Both the position numbers and the translations under genes were made by a program. From Shimia aestuarii (GTDB lineage Bacteria; Pseudomonadota; Alphaproteobacteria; Rhodobacterales; Rhodobacteraceae): a DNA stretch of 64,000 bases. The notes under the pieces were generated by a model. The model was not told the origin of the DNA and made no database searches. It was given only the letters and a program-made list of their open reading frames with translations. Of the stretch, positions 45,523 through 53,571 are shown piece after piece; the stretch's first letter is position 1; every line of letters begins with the position of its first letter. Location: contig NZ_FOTQ01000001.1 of the NCBI RefSeq assembly GCF_900114635.1, positions 434,001 through 498,000 of the forward strand, read 5' to 3'.

Positions 45523-45896
45523 ACCTTGTTGATCCGAAGGGCCCCGTCGCGCGCATCCGCGCATTTCTCAGCCGAGAAATCGGCGCTGCGCGCCTCCCAG
45601 TTCAACGCCTTGATCGCCTCACCGCTGCGGCGCATGTAAAAAGGCGTAAAGCCTAGGTAACCGCCCACACCATTGGCGGCATTCATTTCACCGCAATAGA
45701 CACGATCGCCGTTGCTCAGGTCGGCGACAAAGATGTCGCGGAACCGGGCCGCGCCCGGATCTAGGGTCTGTTCAGCCAACACGTTCTTGGCCCAGAATAT
45801 CTCTCTGGGTTCGACGGTGGCTTGCTTGGTGCTCACCGAAGTTGTGCTCATACAACCTGACAGCACGATCGCCGCAAGAATCAATAATCCGCGCAT
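45519..45896 (-). CDS. Small putative lipoprotein
   Basis: 125 aa. A lipobox LSGC with Cys15 after a short hydrophobic leader indicates a lipid anchor. The mature part has an ARFRDIFVAD...GDRVYCGEMNAANGVGGYLGFTPF pattern (broken here), which resembles small outer-membrane or periplasmic lipoproteins of Rhodobacterales. It converges with the RNase T2 gene, overlapping its stop by 4 nt. Function unknown. Confidence 0.8.
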   Translation of the reverse strand: MRGLLILAAIVLSGCMSTTSVSTKQATVEPREIFWAKNVLAEQTLDPGAARFRDIFVADLSNGDRVYCGEMNAANGVGGYLGFTPFYMRRSGEAIKALNWEARSADFSAEKCADARDGALRINKV

Positions 45897-45983
45897 GGTT
45901 TGGTCTCCGTGATGTTCGTCGCCGACTTACATCACAGAATATTGGCGGAAATTCGGCACCGCCCAAAACCAGCATTCCCTTTC

Positions 45984-46193
45984 TTAGCGCAGGCGCGCCT
46001 CGACAACAGGATGGCAGGCGGCGCTGCCAAATCGCGCGGTCCCTTGGGCGATCAACTTGCCCACTGCGGCCAGCTCTTCTGCAGTCAACTGGTCAACATG
46101 CAGCTTTCGACCCGACAGAATCTTTTGCCGGATGTCTGACAGGACGATCTCGGGGTCGCGCGGCGCAATGGTTTGTCTCTTCCAGAAAGCCAT
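45984..46193 (-). CDS. Hypothetical 69-aa protein
   Basis: Starts at the ATG at 46193 with AGGGGA upstream. Sequence is charged with an amphipathic helix (DPEIVLSDIRQKILSGRK and LTAEELAAVGKLI). No membrane helix and no recognised domain. It lies upstream of the lipoprotein gene on the same strand, with an 87-nt gap, and downstream of the atp operon. Confidence 0.6.
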   Translation of the reverse strand: MAFWKRQTIAPRDPEIVLSDIRQKILSGRKLHVDQLTAEELAAVGKLIAQGTARFGSAACHPVVEARLR

Positions 46194-46248
46194 CTGATAT
46201 TTCCCCTGAATTGCGGAGACATGATACCACGCATAACGGCAAAACCAA

Positions 46249-46274
46249 AAAACCCGGCGCAAAGGCCGGGTTTT
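46249..46274 (-). terminator. Rho-independent terminator of the atp F0 operon
   Basis: Ten-bp stem AAAACCCGGC / GCCGGGTTTT with a 6-nt loop, 28 nt after the atpF stop; on the minus strand it runs into TTTTTTGG. Confidence 0.92.
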
Positions 46275-46302
46275 CAGGAGTTTTCAGCAAGGTGAAGCGC
46301 GC

Positions 46303-46875
46303 TTAGTGCAGCTTGGCTTCGACTTCCGCGATGCCTGCGTCGATGAGCTTGTTGCCGTCGGCTGCGGACATCTTCTTGGCGATCACGTCGCGTGCGGCGC
46401 CGATGGCAACCACGATGGCCTGATCACGCACTTCCTTGACGGCGCTGGCCTGGGCCGAGGCGATCTGATCTTCGGCAGCGGCCAGACGGCGCGCGATCGA
46501 GGCTTTCAGCTCTTCCTTGGCAAGCTCGGCTGCCGTGGCGGCTTCAGCCTTGGCGTGCTCGACGATCCGGTTCGCCTGTTCCTGAACTTCTTTTTGCTTG
46601 CGCTCATAGCTGGCCAGAACAGTCTGGGCCTCTTCGCGCAGCGAGCGGGCCTCGTCGAGTTCCGACTGGATGCCTTCGGCGCGCTTGTCCAGCATACCAC
46701 CCAGCATCGAGGGGACCTTGAAGTAGAACAGGACCACGATGAAGAGAATGAACGCGAGCGTTACGATAAAGTTCGTGTTGTGCAGCGAAAAGAACGGCCC
46801 GCTTGCGGCAAATGCCGGGCCCGTTGCTGTCACGCCAGCGGCGGTCAGGGCGGCGAGTGTCAAAAGTTTGCGCAT
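46303..46875 (-). CDS. atpF: F0F1 ATP synthase subunit b
   Basis: 190 aa. A membrane helix (~33-53, LAFILFIVVLFYFKVPSML) is followed by a long Ala/Glu/Lys-rich coiled coil forming the peripheral stalk. A hydrophobic N-terminal stretch ending AFA looks like a signal peptide, as often in alphaproteobacterial b subunits. Last gene of atpI-B-E-b'-b; it starts 4 nt after b'. Confidence 0.95.
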   Translation of the reverse strand: MRKLLTLAALTAAGVTATGPAFAASGPFFSLHNTNFIVTLAFILFIVVLFYFKVPSMLGGMLDKRAEGIQSELDEARSLREEAQTVLASYERKQKEVQEQANRIVEHAKAEAATAAELAKEELKASIARRLAAAEDQIASAQASAVKEVRDQAIVVAIGAARDVIAKKMSAADGNKLIDAGIAEVEAKLH

Positions 46876-46879
46876 CTCT

Positions 46880-47425
46880 TTACCCTTTCATCCGGGCGTC
46901 AACGGCTGCGGTTACGTCCGCCTCGTCTGCGGCACCACCTAGGGCGGCGACCACTTCGACGGCGGTGGCGTTGGCCACTTCCTTGACGCTTTCCAACGCA
47001 CCGGCACGGATCTCGGCAATTGCCTTCTCCGATTCAGCCGCCTTGGCAGAAATTTCCGCATCGGCCTTCGCTGTCGCGGCGTCCAGGTCGGCCTGGATCT
47101 CGGCTTTGGCTTCTGCCACGATGCGCTGCGCTTCTGCACGGGCATCGGCCAGGGCCTTGTTGTAAGCCTCTTCCGCTTCGATGGCCTTCGCCTTCAGCTC
47201 TTCAGCTGCGGCGATGTCATTCGTAATTGTCCCCTGGCGCTCGGCCAGAACCGCGGCGATGCGCGGCAGCGCAATGCGCGACAGGACGAAATAGATCACG
47301 ATCAGCGTGATCAAGAGCCAGACAATCTGGTTGCCCCAGTTCGAGAAGTCGAGCTGCGGCATGCCGGGCGCCGACGCGGCGGCGTCTGCGGCGTGGCTAG
47401 TGGCTTCTGTTGTTGAAGATGCCAT
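46880..47425 (-). CDS. atpF2: F0F1 ATP synthase subunit b'
   Basis: 181 aa, the second stalk subunit found in phototrophs and alphaproteobacteria (also called AtpX). [17 protein letters not shown] and the following helix (~residues 33-53) anchor it; [19 protein letters not shown] and a long coiled coil follow. Forms a heterodimer with b. Confidence 0.95.
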   Translation of the reverse strand: MASSTTEATSHAADAAASAPGMPQLDFSNWGNQIVWLLITLIVIYFVLSRIALPRIAAVLAERQGTITNDIAAAEELKAKAIEAEEAYNKALADARAEAQRIVAEAKAEIQADLDAATAKADAEISAKAAESEKAIAEIRAGALESVKEVANATAVEVVAALGGAADEADVTAAVDARMKG

Positions 47426-47512
47426 GTCGTCCTCCTGGGAACTTCCGTTAGATTACGGGCGGGGCGCTGTCAGACGCGCCCGCGCCCGCACGTAAGGATA
47501 AGTCCAGTCGGC

Positions 47513-47737
47513 TTAGACGGCGAACATCAGCAGCAGAGCAACCAGGAACGAGAAGATGCCCAGTGCTTCTGCGAATGCGATACCGATGAACAGGGTGGCG
47601 GTCTGCGAAGCAGCTGCCGAGGGGTTGCGCAGTGCGCCGGCCAGGTAGTTGCCTGCAACGTTACCAACACCGATAGCGGCTGCGCCGGAACCGATAGCTG
47701 CGAGACCTGCGCCGATGTGTGCGAGTTGACCTTCCAT
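47513..47737 (-). CDS. atpE: F0F1 ATP synthase subunit c
   Basis: 74 aa hairpin of two membrane helices. The first carries a Gly-rich [13 protein letters not shown]-like packing motif, and the second carries the ion-binding carboxylate in [15 protein letters not shown] (Glu). It builds the rotor ring; pairing with a proton rather than sodium site is likely from the sequence. Confidence 0.97.
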   Translation of the reverse strand: MEGQLAHIGAGLAAIGSGAAAIGVGNVAGNYLAGALRNPSAAASQTATLFIGIAFAEALGIFSFLVALLLMFAV

Positions 47738-47794
47738 TGGTGTATCTCCTTACGATTGGAAGTTGGTATTCAGAGTTGAGAGTTTCGAACCTGT

Positions 47795-47820
47795 GTAGGG
47801 TGCGTGATGCCACGCACCGC
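47795..47820. repeat. Palindromic repeat GTAGGGTGCGTG (copy 1) between atpB and atpE
   Basis: GTA followed by GGGTGCGTG, loop ATGC, then CACGCACC. The 8-bp perfect stem is 47799-47806 with 47811-47818. A second copy with the same GTAGGGTGCGTG head occurs at 58533-58557. It lies in the atpB-atpE gap, where a hairpin could raise atpE mRNA stability. Confidence 0.65.
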
Positions 47821-47822
47821 TC

Positions 47823-48581
47823 TTAGTGCGACGGATGCAGTGCGTCCTTCAGGTACACACAGGTCAGAATGGTAAAGACGTAGGCCTGAATGAAGGCCAC
47901 CAGGACCTCGAGACCGTACATCGCGGTGATCGCGATGACCGAAACCGGGCTGACCACGGCGATGGCGGCAAAACCCGCGAACACCTTGATCACCGCGTGG
48001 CCCGCCATGACGTTGCCAGCAAGACGAATGCTGTGGCTCACGGGGCGCACGAAGTAGGAAATCAGCTCGATGATGGCGAGGATCGGGCGCAGCGCCAGCG
48101 GTGCCGACGAAACCCAGAACAGGCCAAGGAAACCAACACCGTTCTTGACGAAACCCACGATGGTCACGGTCAGGAAAACCAGCAGCGCCAGAACAACGGT
48201 CACGGCGAAGTGCGAGGTGGTGGTAAAGGACATCGGGATCAGGCCAAGGAAGTTGGCGAACACGATGAACATGAACAGGGTCATGATGTAGGGGAAGAAC
48301 TTGATGGCGTCTTTGCCGGCAACGTCCTCGACCATCTTGTAGATGAAGCCATAGGCCAGCTCGGCGATCGACTGCGAGCGGCTCGGGACAATGGCGCGGC
48401 TGCGCGTGCCCATGATCATCATCGCGATGATGCCCAGAACGGCGATTGCCATCCAGAGGGTCACGTTGGTGATGGTGAACAGGCCGATGTGATCGCCACC
48501 GAAAAGCGGCTTCACAATGAACTGATCCATCGGGTGGAAAACCAGACCGCCCTCTTCGGCGCCGTGTGCTTCGCTTGCCAC
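47823..48581 (-). CDS. atpB: F0F1 ATP synthase subunit a
   Basis: 252 aa polytopic proton-channel subunit. The essential Arg is in [12 protein letters not shown], and conserved [27 protein letters not shown] lies at the C-terminal helices (broken here for length). Located 3 nt after atpI. Confidence 0.97.
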   Translation of the reverse strand: MASEAHGAEEGGLVFHPMDQFIVKPLFGGDHIGLFTITNVTLWMAIAVLGIIAMMIMGTRSRAIVPSRSQSIAELAYGFIYKMVEDVAGKDAIKFFPYIMTLFMFIVFANFLGLIPMSFTTTSHFAVTVVLALLVFLTVTIVGFVKNGVGFLGLFWVSSAPLALRPILAIIELISYFVRPVSHSIRLAGNVMAGHAVIKVFAGFAAIAVVSPVSVIAITAMYGLEVLVAFIQAYVFTILTCVYLKDALHPSH

Positions 48582-48584
48582 GTC

Positions 48585-48914
48585 TTAGTCCCTCTCGTCT
48601 TTCGAGGCCGCTTCGGCCTCTTGTTCCTCTTGGATCTCTTTGGCGCTGCGCAGCATCGTCTTGATGCCTGCCGCGAGACCCATAAATGTAAACAGCACCA
48701 TGAAGATGGGCAGGGTTCCCAGAAGGATATCCAGCCCGTATCCGATGCCGAAGCCGATCCCGAGACCGGCCACAAGCTCAATCACCATGCGCCATGCCAG
48801 GTTGGCCGCCGAATAGTGCTCGTCAACGCGGGGCTTCGGGTCCTGGGCTCGTCGAGCCGCCTCGATCCGCTCTTCCAGACGCTTCATGCTGTCTTTCTGA
48901 TCCGGGTCGGTCAC
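48585..48914 (-). CDS. atpI: AtpI-type ATP synthase assembly protein
   Basis: 109 aa from a GTG at 48914 (VTDPDQKDSMKRLEERI), with AAGGGGT upstream; an ATG at 48890 is possible. Two membrane helices (~42-65, 70-90) with GIGFGIGYGLDILLG. AtpI helps assemble the c-ring and may move Mg2+. First gene of the operon. Confidence 0.9.
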   Translation of the reverse strand: MTDPDQKDSMKRLEERIEAARRAQDPKPRVDEHYSAANLAWRMVIELVAGLGIGFGIGYGLDILLGTLPIFMVLFTFMGLAAGIKTMLRSAKEIQEEQEAEAASKDERD

Positions 48915-49270
48915 GCGCAAATTACCCCTTGCTGACGTTGGCGCATTGCTACGGCGCAGCACGCCCTGAGTCAATGCGCAACAAAACCCACCAGGCACGC
49001 TCTTTACCTGTTGTTTTTATTGGTTTTTATTTTATCCCCGACAGAACATGCGATTCCGTCGCAGGCGGTTTTACCGGGGTTTGCGCTCACATTCCTTATT
49101 CAACGATCTGGTTGAATTTGGCAGGGGCGTATTCTGGGGCAGATGAATCCTGCTTGCTTCCCCGCCCCTCATCGCGGCATCTCTCTCTTGGACGATCAGC
49201 TTGTCAGACGGTTCACGCGCGACCGGGACACCACGCTTGACCGCCCCGCCCCATCCGGTTACGCGAAACT
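48915..49270. other. Region upstream of the atp operon and ArsR gene
   Basis: 356 bp with AT-rich stretches (TTGTTTTTATTGGTTTTTATTTTATCCCC, broken here) likely to hold the atp promoter. It also contains a 43-codon plus-strand frame (49143-49274) whose TGA overlaps the ArsR GTG start by 4 nt; see that entry. Nothing else is recognisable. Confidence 0.5.
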
Positions 49271-49274
49271 GTGA
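49143..49274 (+). CDS. Possible small ORF (43 aa) translationally coupled to the ArsR gene
   Basis: ATG at 49143, stop TGA at 49272-49274 sharing bases with the ArsR start codon (GTGA). The product starts MNPACFPAPHRGI and is Arg/Asp-rich. The GGGGCAG upstream is only a moderate ribosome site. No family is recognised, so this may be chance. Confidence 0.25.
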   Translation: MNPACFPAPHRGISLLDDQLVRRFTRDRDTTLDRPAPSGYAKL

Positions 49275-49612
49275 CCAATACAACCGCTCTTGATACCGTC
49301 TTTGCCGCTCTGGCCGATCCGACCCGGCGCGCGATCCTGTCTATGTTGCTCGAAGACGACATGGCCGTGACCGACGTGGCCGACCCCTTTGACATTTCAC
49401 TGGCAGCAATTTCCAAGCACCTGATGATCCTGACACGTGCCGGTCTGATCTCTCAGGAAAAGCGTGGCCGGGTCAAATGGTGCAAGCTGGAACCGGACGC
49501 CCTGCGCGCGGCCAGCGTCTGGATGCAGGGTTTTGGCCAGTTCGAGCCGGTCAATCTCGATGCGTTCGAAAAATTTCTCGAACAGGAATTGCGCGATCCG
49601 CCCGAGGGATAA
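49271..49612 (+). CDS. ArsR-family transcriptional regulator
   Basis: 113 aa with a GTG start. Winged HTH: LADPTRRAILSMLLEDDMAVTDV and ISLAAISKHLMILTRAGLIS are the ArsR core. No metal-binding CxC box is seen, so it is probably of the SRPBCC-linked or redox subtype rather than a metal sensor. Convergent with the EamA gene. Confidence 0.88.
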   Translation: MTNTTALDTVFAALADPTRRAILSMLLEDDMAVTDVADPFDISLAAISKHLMILTRAGLISQEKRGRVKWCKLEPDALRAASVWMQGFGQFEPVNLDAFEKFLEQELRDPPEG

Positions 49613-49632
49613 CCACCCGCACAACAATCATG

Positions 49633-50517
49633 TCAGGCATGCTCGTTCCTGAGCAGCATCACCAGGGCCACAATGGTCATTGCCACCCCGACCAGCACCA
49701 GCATGTTCGGCGCCCCGTGTCCCAGCGCAATCTCCCACACCGCAACCCAGCTTGGCACGAGATAGGTATAGGCCATCACCTTGGCGCTCGGAAGTTGCAG
49801 TGTTGCAAACTGCAACAGCACAAATGTCGCCGCGCTGGCAAACAGCGCCAAATACACCACCGTGATCCAAACGATTCCCGGCAATCCCGCCCAGTCGGTC
49901 GCGCGAATGTCGCCCCAGCCATAAACCGTCAACACGAACAGCCCGGCCAGCAACATGCCAAAGGTGAACACCACCGGTGCCTCGCCCCGGTTCAGCTTGC
50001 GTACCATCGGCGTATAGGCCGCATGCGCCACGCAGCCCCAGAAATAGTAGATTTCCCCCTGCCCCACGCGAAACTGCAACAGCGCGTTCAGGTCGGCGCG
50101 AAAAATCACCCAGACCGCTCCGACCGCTCCGATGGCCAGTGCAATCGCCATGCGTTTCGTGGTGATCTGGCGCAGCAGGACCCAACCGAACCCGGCCGAC
50201 ATCAGGGGGGTCAAAGTGAACACCGCCGCCGTGCTGACCGGGGCGGCCGTCTTCAGGCCTTCGAACATCAATACGAAATAGGTGGCGAACAACCCGCCCA
50301 GCACCAGATAGCGCCACGGCGCCCGAAAGGCGCTCCGGGGGATGCCCTTGGACGCCCAGGCCAGCACCCCGATTACGACCGCTGCGATCAGGAACCGCAC
50401 CGCGTTAAGCGCGGCAGGGGCGATCTCATTCGCCGCCAGCGATCCAAGGGAAAACGACCCGGCCACAAGCGCCGAGAAACACAACATGGCCAGATGACCG
50501 CGCGCAATCAGGCTCAT
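49633..50517 (-). CDS. EamA/DMT-family transporter
   Basis: 294 aa. Ten membrane helices in two EamA repeats; the first starts MSLIARGHLAMLCFSALVAGS and the second contains SAKVMAYTYLVPSWVA. DMT proteins export or import metabolites such as amino acids. The start at 50517 overlaps the LysR stop by 4 nt (ATGA); another ATG at 50532 would add five residues. Probably co-transcribed with and controlled by the LysR gene. Confidence 0.88.
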   Translation of the reverse strand: MSLIARGHLAMLCFSALVAGSFSLGSLAANEIAPAALNAVRFLIAAVVIGVLAWASKGIPRSAFRAPWRYLVLGGLFATYFVLMFEGLKTAAPVSTAAVFTLTPLMSAGFGWVLLRQITTKRMAIALAIGAVGAVWVIFRADLNALLQFRVGQGEIYYFWGCVAHAAYTPMVRKLNRGEAPVVFTFGMLLAGLFVLTVYGWGDIRATDWAGLPGIVWITVVYLALFASAATFVLLQFATLQLPSAKVMAYTYLVPSWVAVWEIALGHGAPNMLVLVGVAMTIVALVMLLRNEHA

Positions 50518-51398
50518 ACGGTACCGGGCCATTCTTTCGCGGCGGCCTTCAGGAATTTCAGGAATGCCTGGACCTTGGCGGTGCGATGCAGATCAACATG
50601 AGTGACAAGCCGTATGCGAATGGCCCAGTCATCCCGCGCCGGGTGCACCAGCTTCAGCTCAGGCAGCTGTTCCGCCGCCCAAAGCCCCATGAACCCCAAC
50701 CCGACGCCGCCCCGGATTGCGGCTGCAATCGCACGGTCCGAATTGGTGCGGAACACGACATTATTGCGCGGGATATGCTCTTTCATCCACTGATTGAACG
50801 GGGCCCGGTTGTCGATATTGTCATGCCCGATGAACCTGTGCGCGGCCAAGTCTGCCTCGGTTTCCGGCAACCCATGTCGCTCGATGTAACTGTCGCTGGC
50901 AAACAGGCCGACCTTCATGCCGGTCAGCGCCTGTTCCACGTTGTCGGGCTGTTCGGGTTGCGACCCTGCCCGGATCGCCACATGCGCCTCACCATACTCA
51001 AGCCGGAACACCCGCTCATCCGTCAGAAACCGCACCATCAGATCCGGGTGCGCCACCTGGAACGCGGCCACCACCGGCGTGACCAACGCGGCAAGCCCGC
51101 CCAGCGACGTGATGACAAGTTCGCCCGAAACATCCGCGCCGCGCCCCTTGATCCGCCCTTCCAGGTGATTGAACTGATCGTCCGTGGCCTGCGCCACCCG
51201 CATCAGGTCTTCTCCGGCTTCGGTCGCGGTGTATCCGCGCGCATGGCGCTGGAACAGCTTGACCCCCAACCGGGTTTCCAAGGCATCAATGTGGCGAATA
51301 ACCGTCGCGTGGTGCACGCCCAGCACCTCCGCCGCCCCGCTTACCGTACCTTGTCGTGCCACCTGAAATGCTGTCCGCACTTCGTCCCAATTGTCCAT
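50514..51398 (-). CDS. LysR-family transcriptional regulator
   Basis: 294 aa from the ATG at 51398 with GAGGGACG upstream; the longer frame is not supported. HTH segment ARQGTVSGAAEVLGVHHATVIRH, split over residues ~14-36, then the effector domain. Divergent from azoR and in operon with an EamA transporter. The 125-bp divergent region has a near-perfect palindrome at 51419-51449. Confidence 0.9.
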   Translation of the reverse strand: MDNWDEVRTAFQVARQGTVSGAAEVLGVHHATVIRHIDALETRLGVKLFQRHARGYTATEAGEDLMRVAQATDDQFNHLEGRIKGRGADVSGELVITSLGGLAALVTPVVAAFQVAHPDLMVRFLTDERVFRLEYGEAHVAIRAGSQPEQPDNVEQALTGMKVGLFASDSYIERHGLPETEADLAAHRFIGHDNIDNRAPFNQWMKEHIPRNNVVFRTNSDRAIAAAIRGGVGLGFMGLWAAEQLPELKLVHPARDDWAIRIRLVTHVDLHRTAKVQAFLKFLKAAAKEWPGTV

Positions 51399-51418
51399 TC
51401 GCACGTCCCTCTTGATGA

Positions 51419-51449
51419 ATTGTGCATTTTCCAACACGACATGCGCAAT
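51419..51449. promoter_or_regulatory. Likely LysR operator between LysR and azoR genes
   Basis: ATTGTGCAT (51419-51427), 13-nt spacer, ATGCGCAAT (51441-51449): 8 of 9 bases pair as an inverted repeat. A further AATTGTGTG lies ~10 bp downstream. This is the usual size and place for a LysR recognition site. Confidence 0.55.
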
Positions 51450-51523
51450 TATTCCAATTGTGTGTGAATTTGCAACTCCCCAAATGAGGACCAGAGCAAA
51501 CACCACTCCAAGGAACCTGATCC

Positions 51524-52063
51524 ATGACCACTCTTCTCCATATCGACGCCTCTGCACGCTTCGCAGATTCCGCTTCGCGCCAGGCATCGGCCCGTATCGT
51601 GGCCGAACAGAACGCCGACACCGTTATCCGCCGCGATCTTGCCGAGGGGGTTCCATTTCTGGACGAAACCTTTACCGTCGCGACCTTCACCCCGGCGGAA
51701 AACCGCACCCCTGAACAGGCCGCGGCGCTGGCCTTGTCCGACGAACTGGTGGCCGAGCTTCAGGCCGCAGACACGATCGTGATCGGCACCGCCATGTACA
51801 ATTTCTCGCTCCCTGCGGTGCTCAAGGCATGGATCGATCAGATCGCCCGCGCTGGCGTCACCTTTGCCTATACCGAGGCCGGCCCCAAGGGCCTGCTGAC
51901 GGGCAAGAAGGCCATTGTGACCATCGCGACCGGCGGTACGCCGCTTGGCTCCGACTTCGACCATGCCTCGAACTACCTTCGCTTCATCCTCGGGTTTGTC
52001 GGCATTACCGACGTGACCATCCTCGACAAGGAAGGTCAGACTCTCGACCAGATCGCCGCCTGA
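51524..52063 (+). CDS. azoR: FMN-dependent NADH:quinone/azo oxidoreductase
   Basis: 179 aa flavodoxin-fold protein, slightly shorter than E. coli AzoR (~200). LLHIDASARFADSASR near the N-terminus is the FMN phosphate loop, and TAMYNFSLPAVLKAWIDQI with the later TIATGGTPLG are family motifs. It reduces quinones and azo compounds with NADH, often as protection against electrophiles. The divergent LysR gene with a palindrome between them suggests inducible control. A strong terminator follows. Confidence 0.92.
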   Translation: MTTLLHIDASARFADSASRQASARIVAEQNADTVIRRDLAEGVPFLDETFTVATFTPAENRTPEQAAALALSDELVAELQAADTIVIGTAMYNFSLPAVLKAWIDQIARAGVTFAYTEAGPKGLLTGKKAIVTIATGGTPLGSDFDHASNYLRFILGFVGITDVTILDKEGQTLDQIAA

Positions 52064-52086
52064 TCCCCGCGCGCACCCAAGCGACC

Positions 52087-52113
52087 AAGGGCGCCCCACC
52101 GGGGCGCCCTTTT
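52087..52113. terminator. Rho-independent terminator between azoR and the phytanoyl-CoA dioxygenase gene
   Basis: Perfect 11-bp stem AAGGGCGCCCC / GGGGCGCCCTT with loop ACC and a TTTT end on the plus strand, 24 nt after the azoR stop and 5 nt before the end of the convergent gene. Confidence 0.9.
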
Positions 52114-52117
52114 CGTG

Positions 52118-52879
52118 TTACACCCTGTAGGCGTAGTCCCCGTCCGGATCGCGTTCGATATCTGGAGGGAAGTTCGCGTGCTTGTCTGCATAGTAACGCG
52201 CCCTCTGATCCCCGTCCGACATCCTACCATAGGTCAGATACATCGCCCGTCGCGCCGCGTTCGTGTGGTTCGGCCCGGAACGGTGCGGCGCAAAACTGTC
52301 AAAGAAAAGCGCATCTCCCGGCTGCGCATAGCATGGCTCCCATGTTGCGCCCGCCACATGCGCTTCGTTCAGCGGCGCCCACATATCTCCCAAAAGACCC
52401 CTGTCATGATAGCCAGGCACAATCTCAAGCGCCCCGTTTTCCGCCGTCTGCGCATCAATCGCAACCAGTACCGAAATGTGCAGATCCCCGTAGGTATCCC
52501 ACCCCGCCTGCATGTCCTGATGCGGCTCGAACCCTCCGGCGCCCGGTTTCTTGAAGTTGATCTTGTCCTTGAACAGAACCGCCTCTTCGCTGAACAACTG
52601 CCCGCAGGCACCCAGCAGGCGCGCATCCTCAACCAGCCCCGCAAGCCCCGCGTGATGGGGCGCAAAATTCTCGACCCGGTTCAGCAACCGGTCACCCTCG
52701 GCCGTGGTCTCGAAATACTTCCAGACATCCCCCACCCGGTCAGGCCGCACTTCGAGCTCCGCAACCCAGTCGGTGATCCGTGCAACCTCATCGCCGGAAA
52801 ACAGCCCCGGCACATAAAGGTATCCCTGCGCCCGGAACGCCCGCACCTGTGCCTCGTTCAGCCTATAAGGTTCCGCCAT
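52118..52879 (-). CDS. Phytanoyl-CoA dioxygenase family protein
   Basis: 253 aa from the ATG at 52879 with GGGGAG upstream. Fe(II)/2-oxoglutarate oxygenase fold: the iron ligands HQD (H120, D122) and distal H199 in APHRSGPN are present, and R211 could bind 2-oxoglutarate. The family hydroxylates diverse lipids and small molecules, including ectoine in some members, but this protein lacks enough ectoine-hydroxylase likeness for that call. Convergent with azoR. Confidence 0.87.
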   Translation of the reverse strand: MAEPYRLNEAQVRAFRAQGYLYVPGLFSGDEVARITDWVAELEVRPDRVGDVWKYFETTAEGDRLLNRVENFAPHHAGLAGLVEDARLLGACGQLFSEEAVLFKDKINFKKPGAGGFEPHQDMQAGWDTYGDLHISVLVAIDAQTAENGALEIVPGYHDRGLLGDMWAPLNEAHVAGATWEPCYAQPGDALFFDSFAPHRSGPNHTNAARRAMYLTYGRMSDGDQRARYYADKHANFPPDIERDPDGDYAYRV

Positions 52880-52926
52880 TGCTCTCCCCTGTGTCACTCA
52901 CGTCAAAAGAACACCACCAACCGAAA

Positions 52927-53457
52927 TCACTCCACCCATTCCGGTTCTACACCGATCTGTTCGAAGAACCGCATAACGTCGCCCCGGGACATCGCGATTG
53001 TACGATCATTGACCAACGGATGCATATAGACCCGATCCACCTCGTGAAACGCGCTGTCCATAAAGAAACGCACGCCTTTTTCCACCCCGTTTATCATCGC
53101 CAGCGGCGTGACCGCGCCGGGCCGCACGCCCAAAACCTCAAACAGCCGGTCCGCCGACCCGAAAGACAGGTTGCCCACCCCCAACGCCGCCCCCAGCGCC
53201 TTGAGATCAATCTCGCGATCCTGCTCCAGCGTGACAAGGTAATTGCGTTTCTTCTTGTCACGCAGGTACAGGTTCTTGATCCGAAGCGCCTGTTCTCCGG
53301 GCACCGTCATTGCCGCCTCGACCGACTTGGCATCCTCAACCGTGCGCAGCGGCGGGTGTTCGTGCAGTTCGAAGGGTAATTCCCACGCCGTCAGCCGCTC
53401 CAAAAGAGCATCCGAGCTGATGGGCAACGCGTCTTCCGTCTTCAATGGTGCCTCCAT
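52927..53457 (-). CDS. YbaK/ProX-type aminoacyl-tRNA deacylase
   Basis: 176 aa from the ATG at 53457 with GGAG upstream. The fold and VRPGAVTPLAMINGVEKGVRFFMD match YbaK/PrdX-domain proteins that hydrolyse mischarged tRNAs (for example Ala-tRNAPro or Cys-tRNAPro). LRIKNLYLRDKKKRNYLV is the nucleic-acid-facing segment of the PrdX branch. The amino acid specificity is not certain. Confidence 0.88.
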   Translation of the reverse strand: MEAPLKTEDALPISSDALLERLTAWELPFELHEHPPLRTVEDAKSVEAAMTVPGEQALRIKNLYLRDKKKRNYLVTLEQDREIDLKALGAALGVGNLSFGSADRLFEVLGVRPGAVTPLAMINGVEKGVRFFMDSAFHEVDRVYMHPLVNDRTIAMSRGDVMRFFEQIGVEPEWVE

Positions 53458-53559
53458 CGTCCAACTCCATGGCCAAGCTTTTGCGCCTTTCTGCCCGCTC
53501 CCCCATGGCGACACAAGCCGTCCCACGACAAAACCCTGTGCGCGCCCAAGACCCGCTGC

Positions 53560-53565
53560 TAGACT
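53560..53565 (+). promoter_or_regulatory. -10 hexamer of the old yellow enzyme gene, leaderless position
   Basis: TAGACT ends 6 nt before the ATG at 53572, in the same geometry as hemC and the DUF202 gene. No Shine-Dalgarno sequence; the -35 region is weak. Confidence 0.45.
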
Positions 53566-53571
53566 GGCGCA

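Noticed and set aside
48794-49240. Plus-strand frame of 148 codons across the atpI start
   Set aside because: Half is antisense to atpI and no domain or ribosome site is seen.
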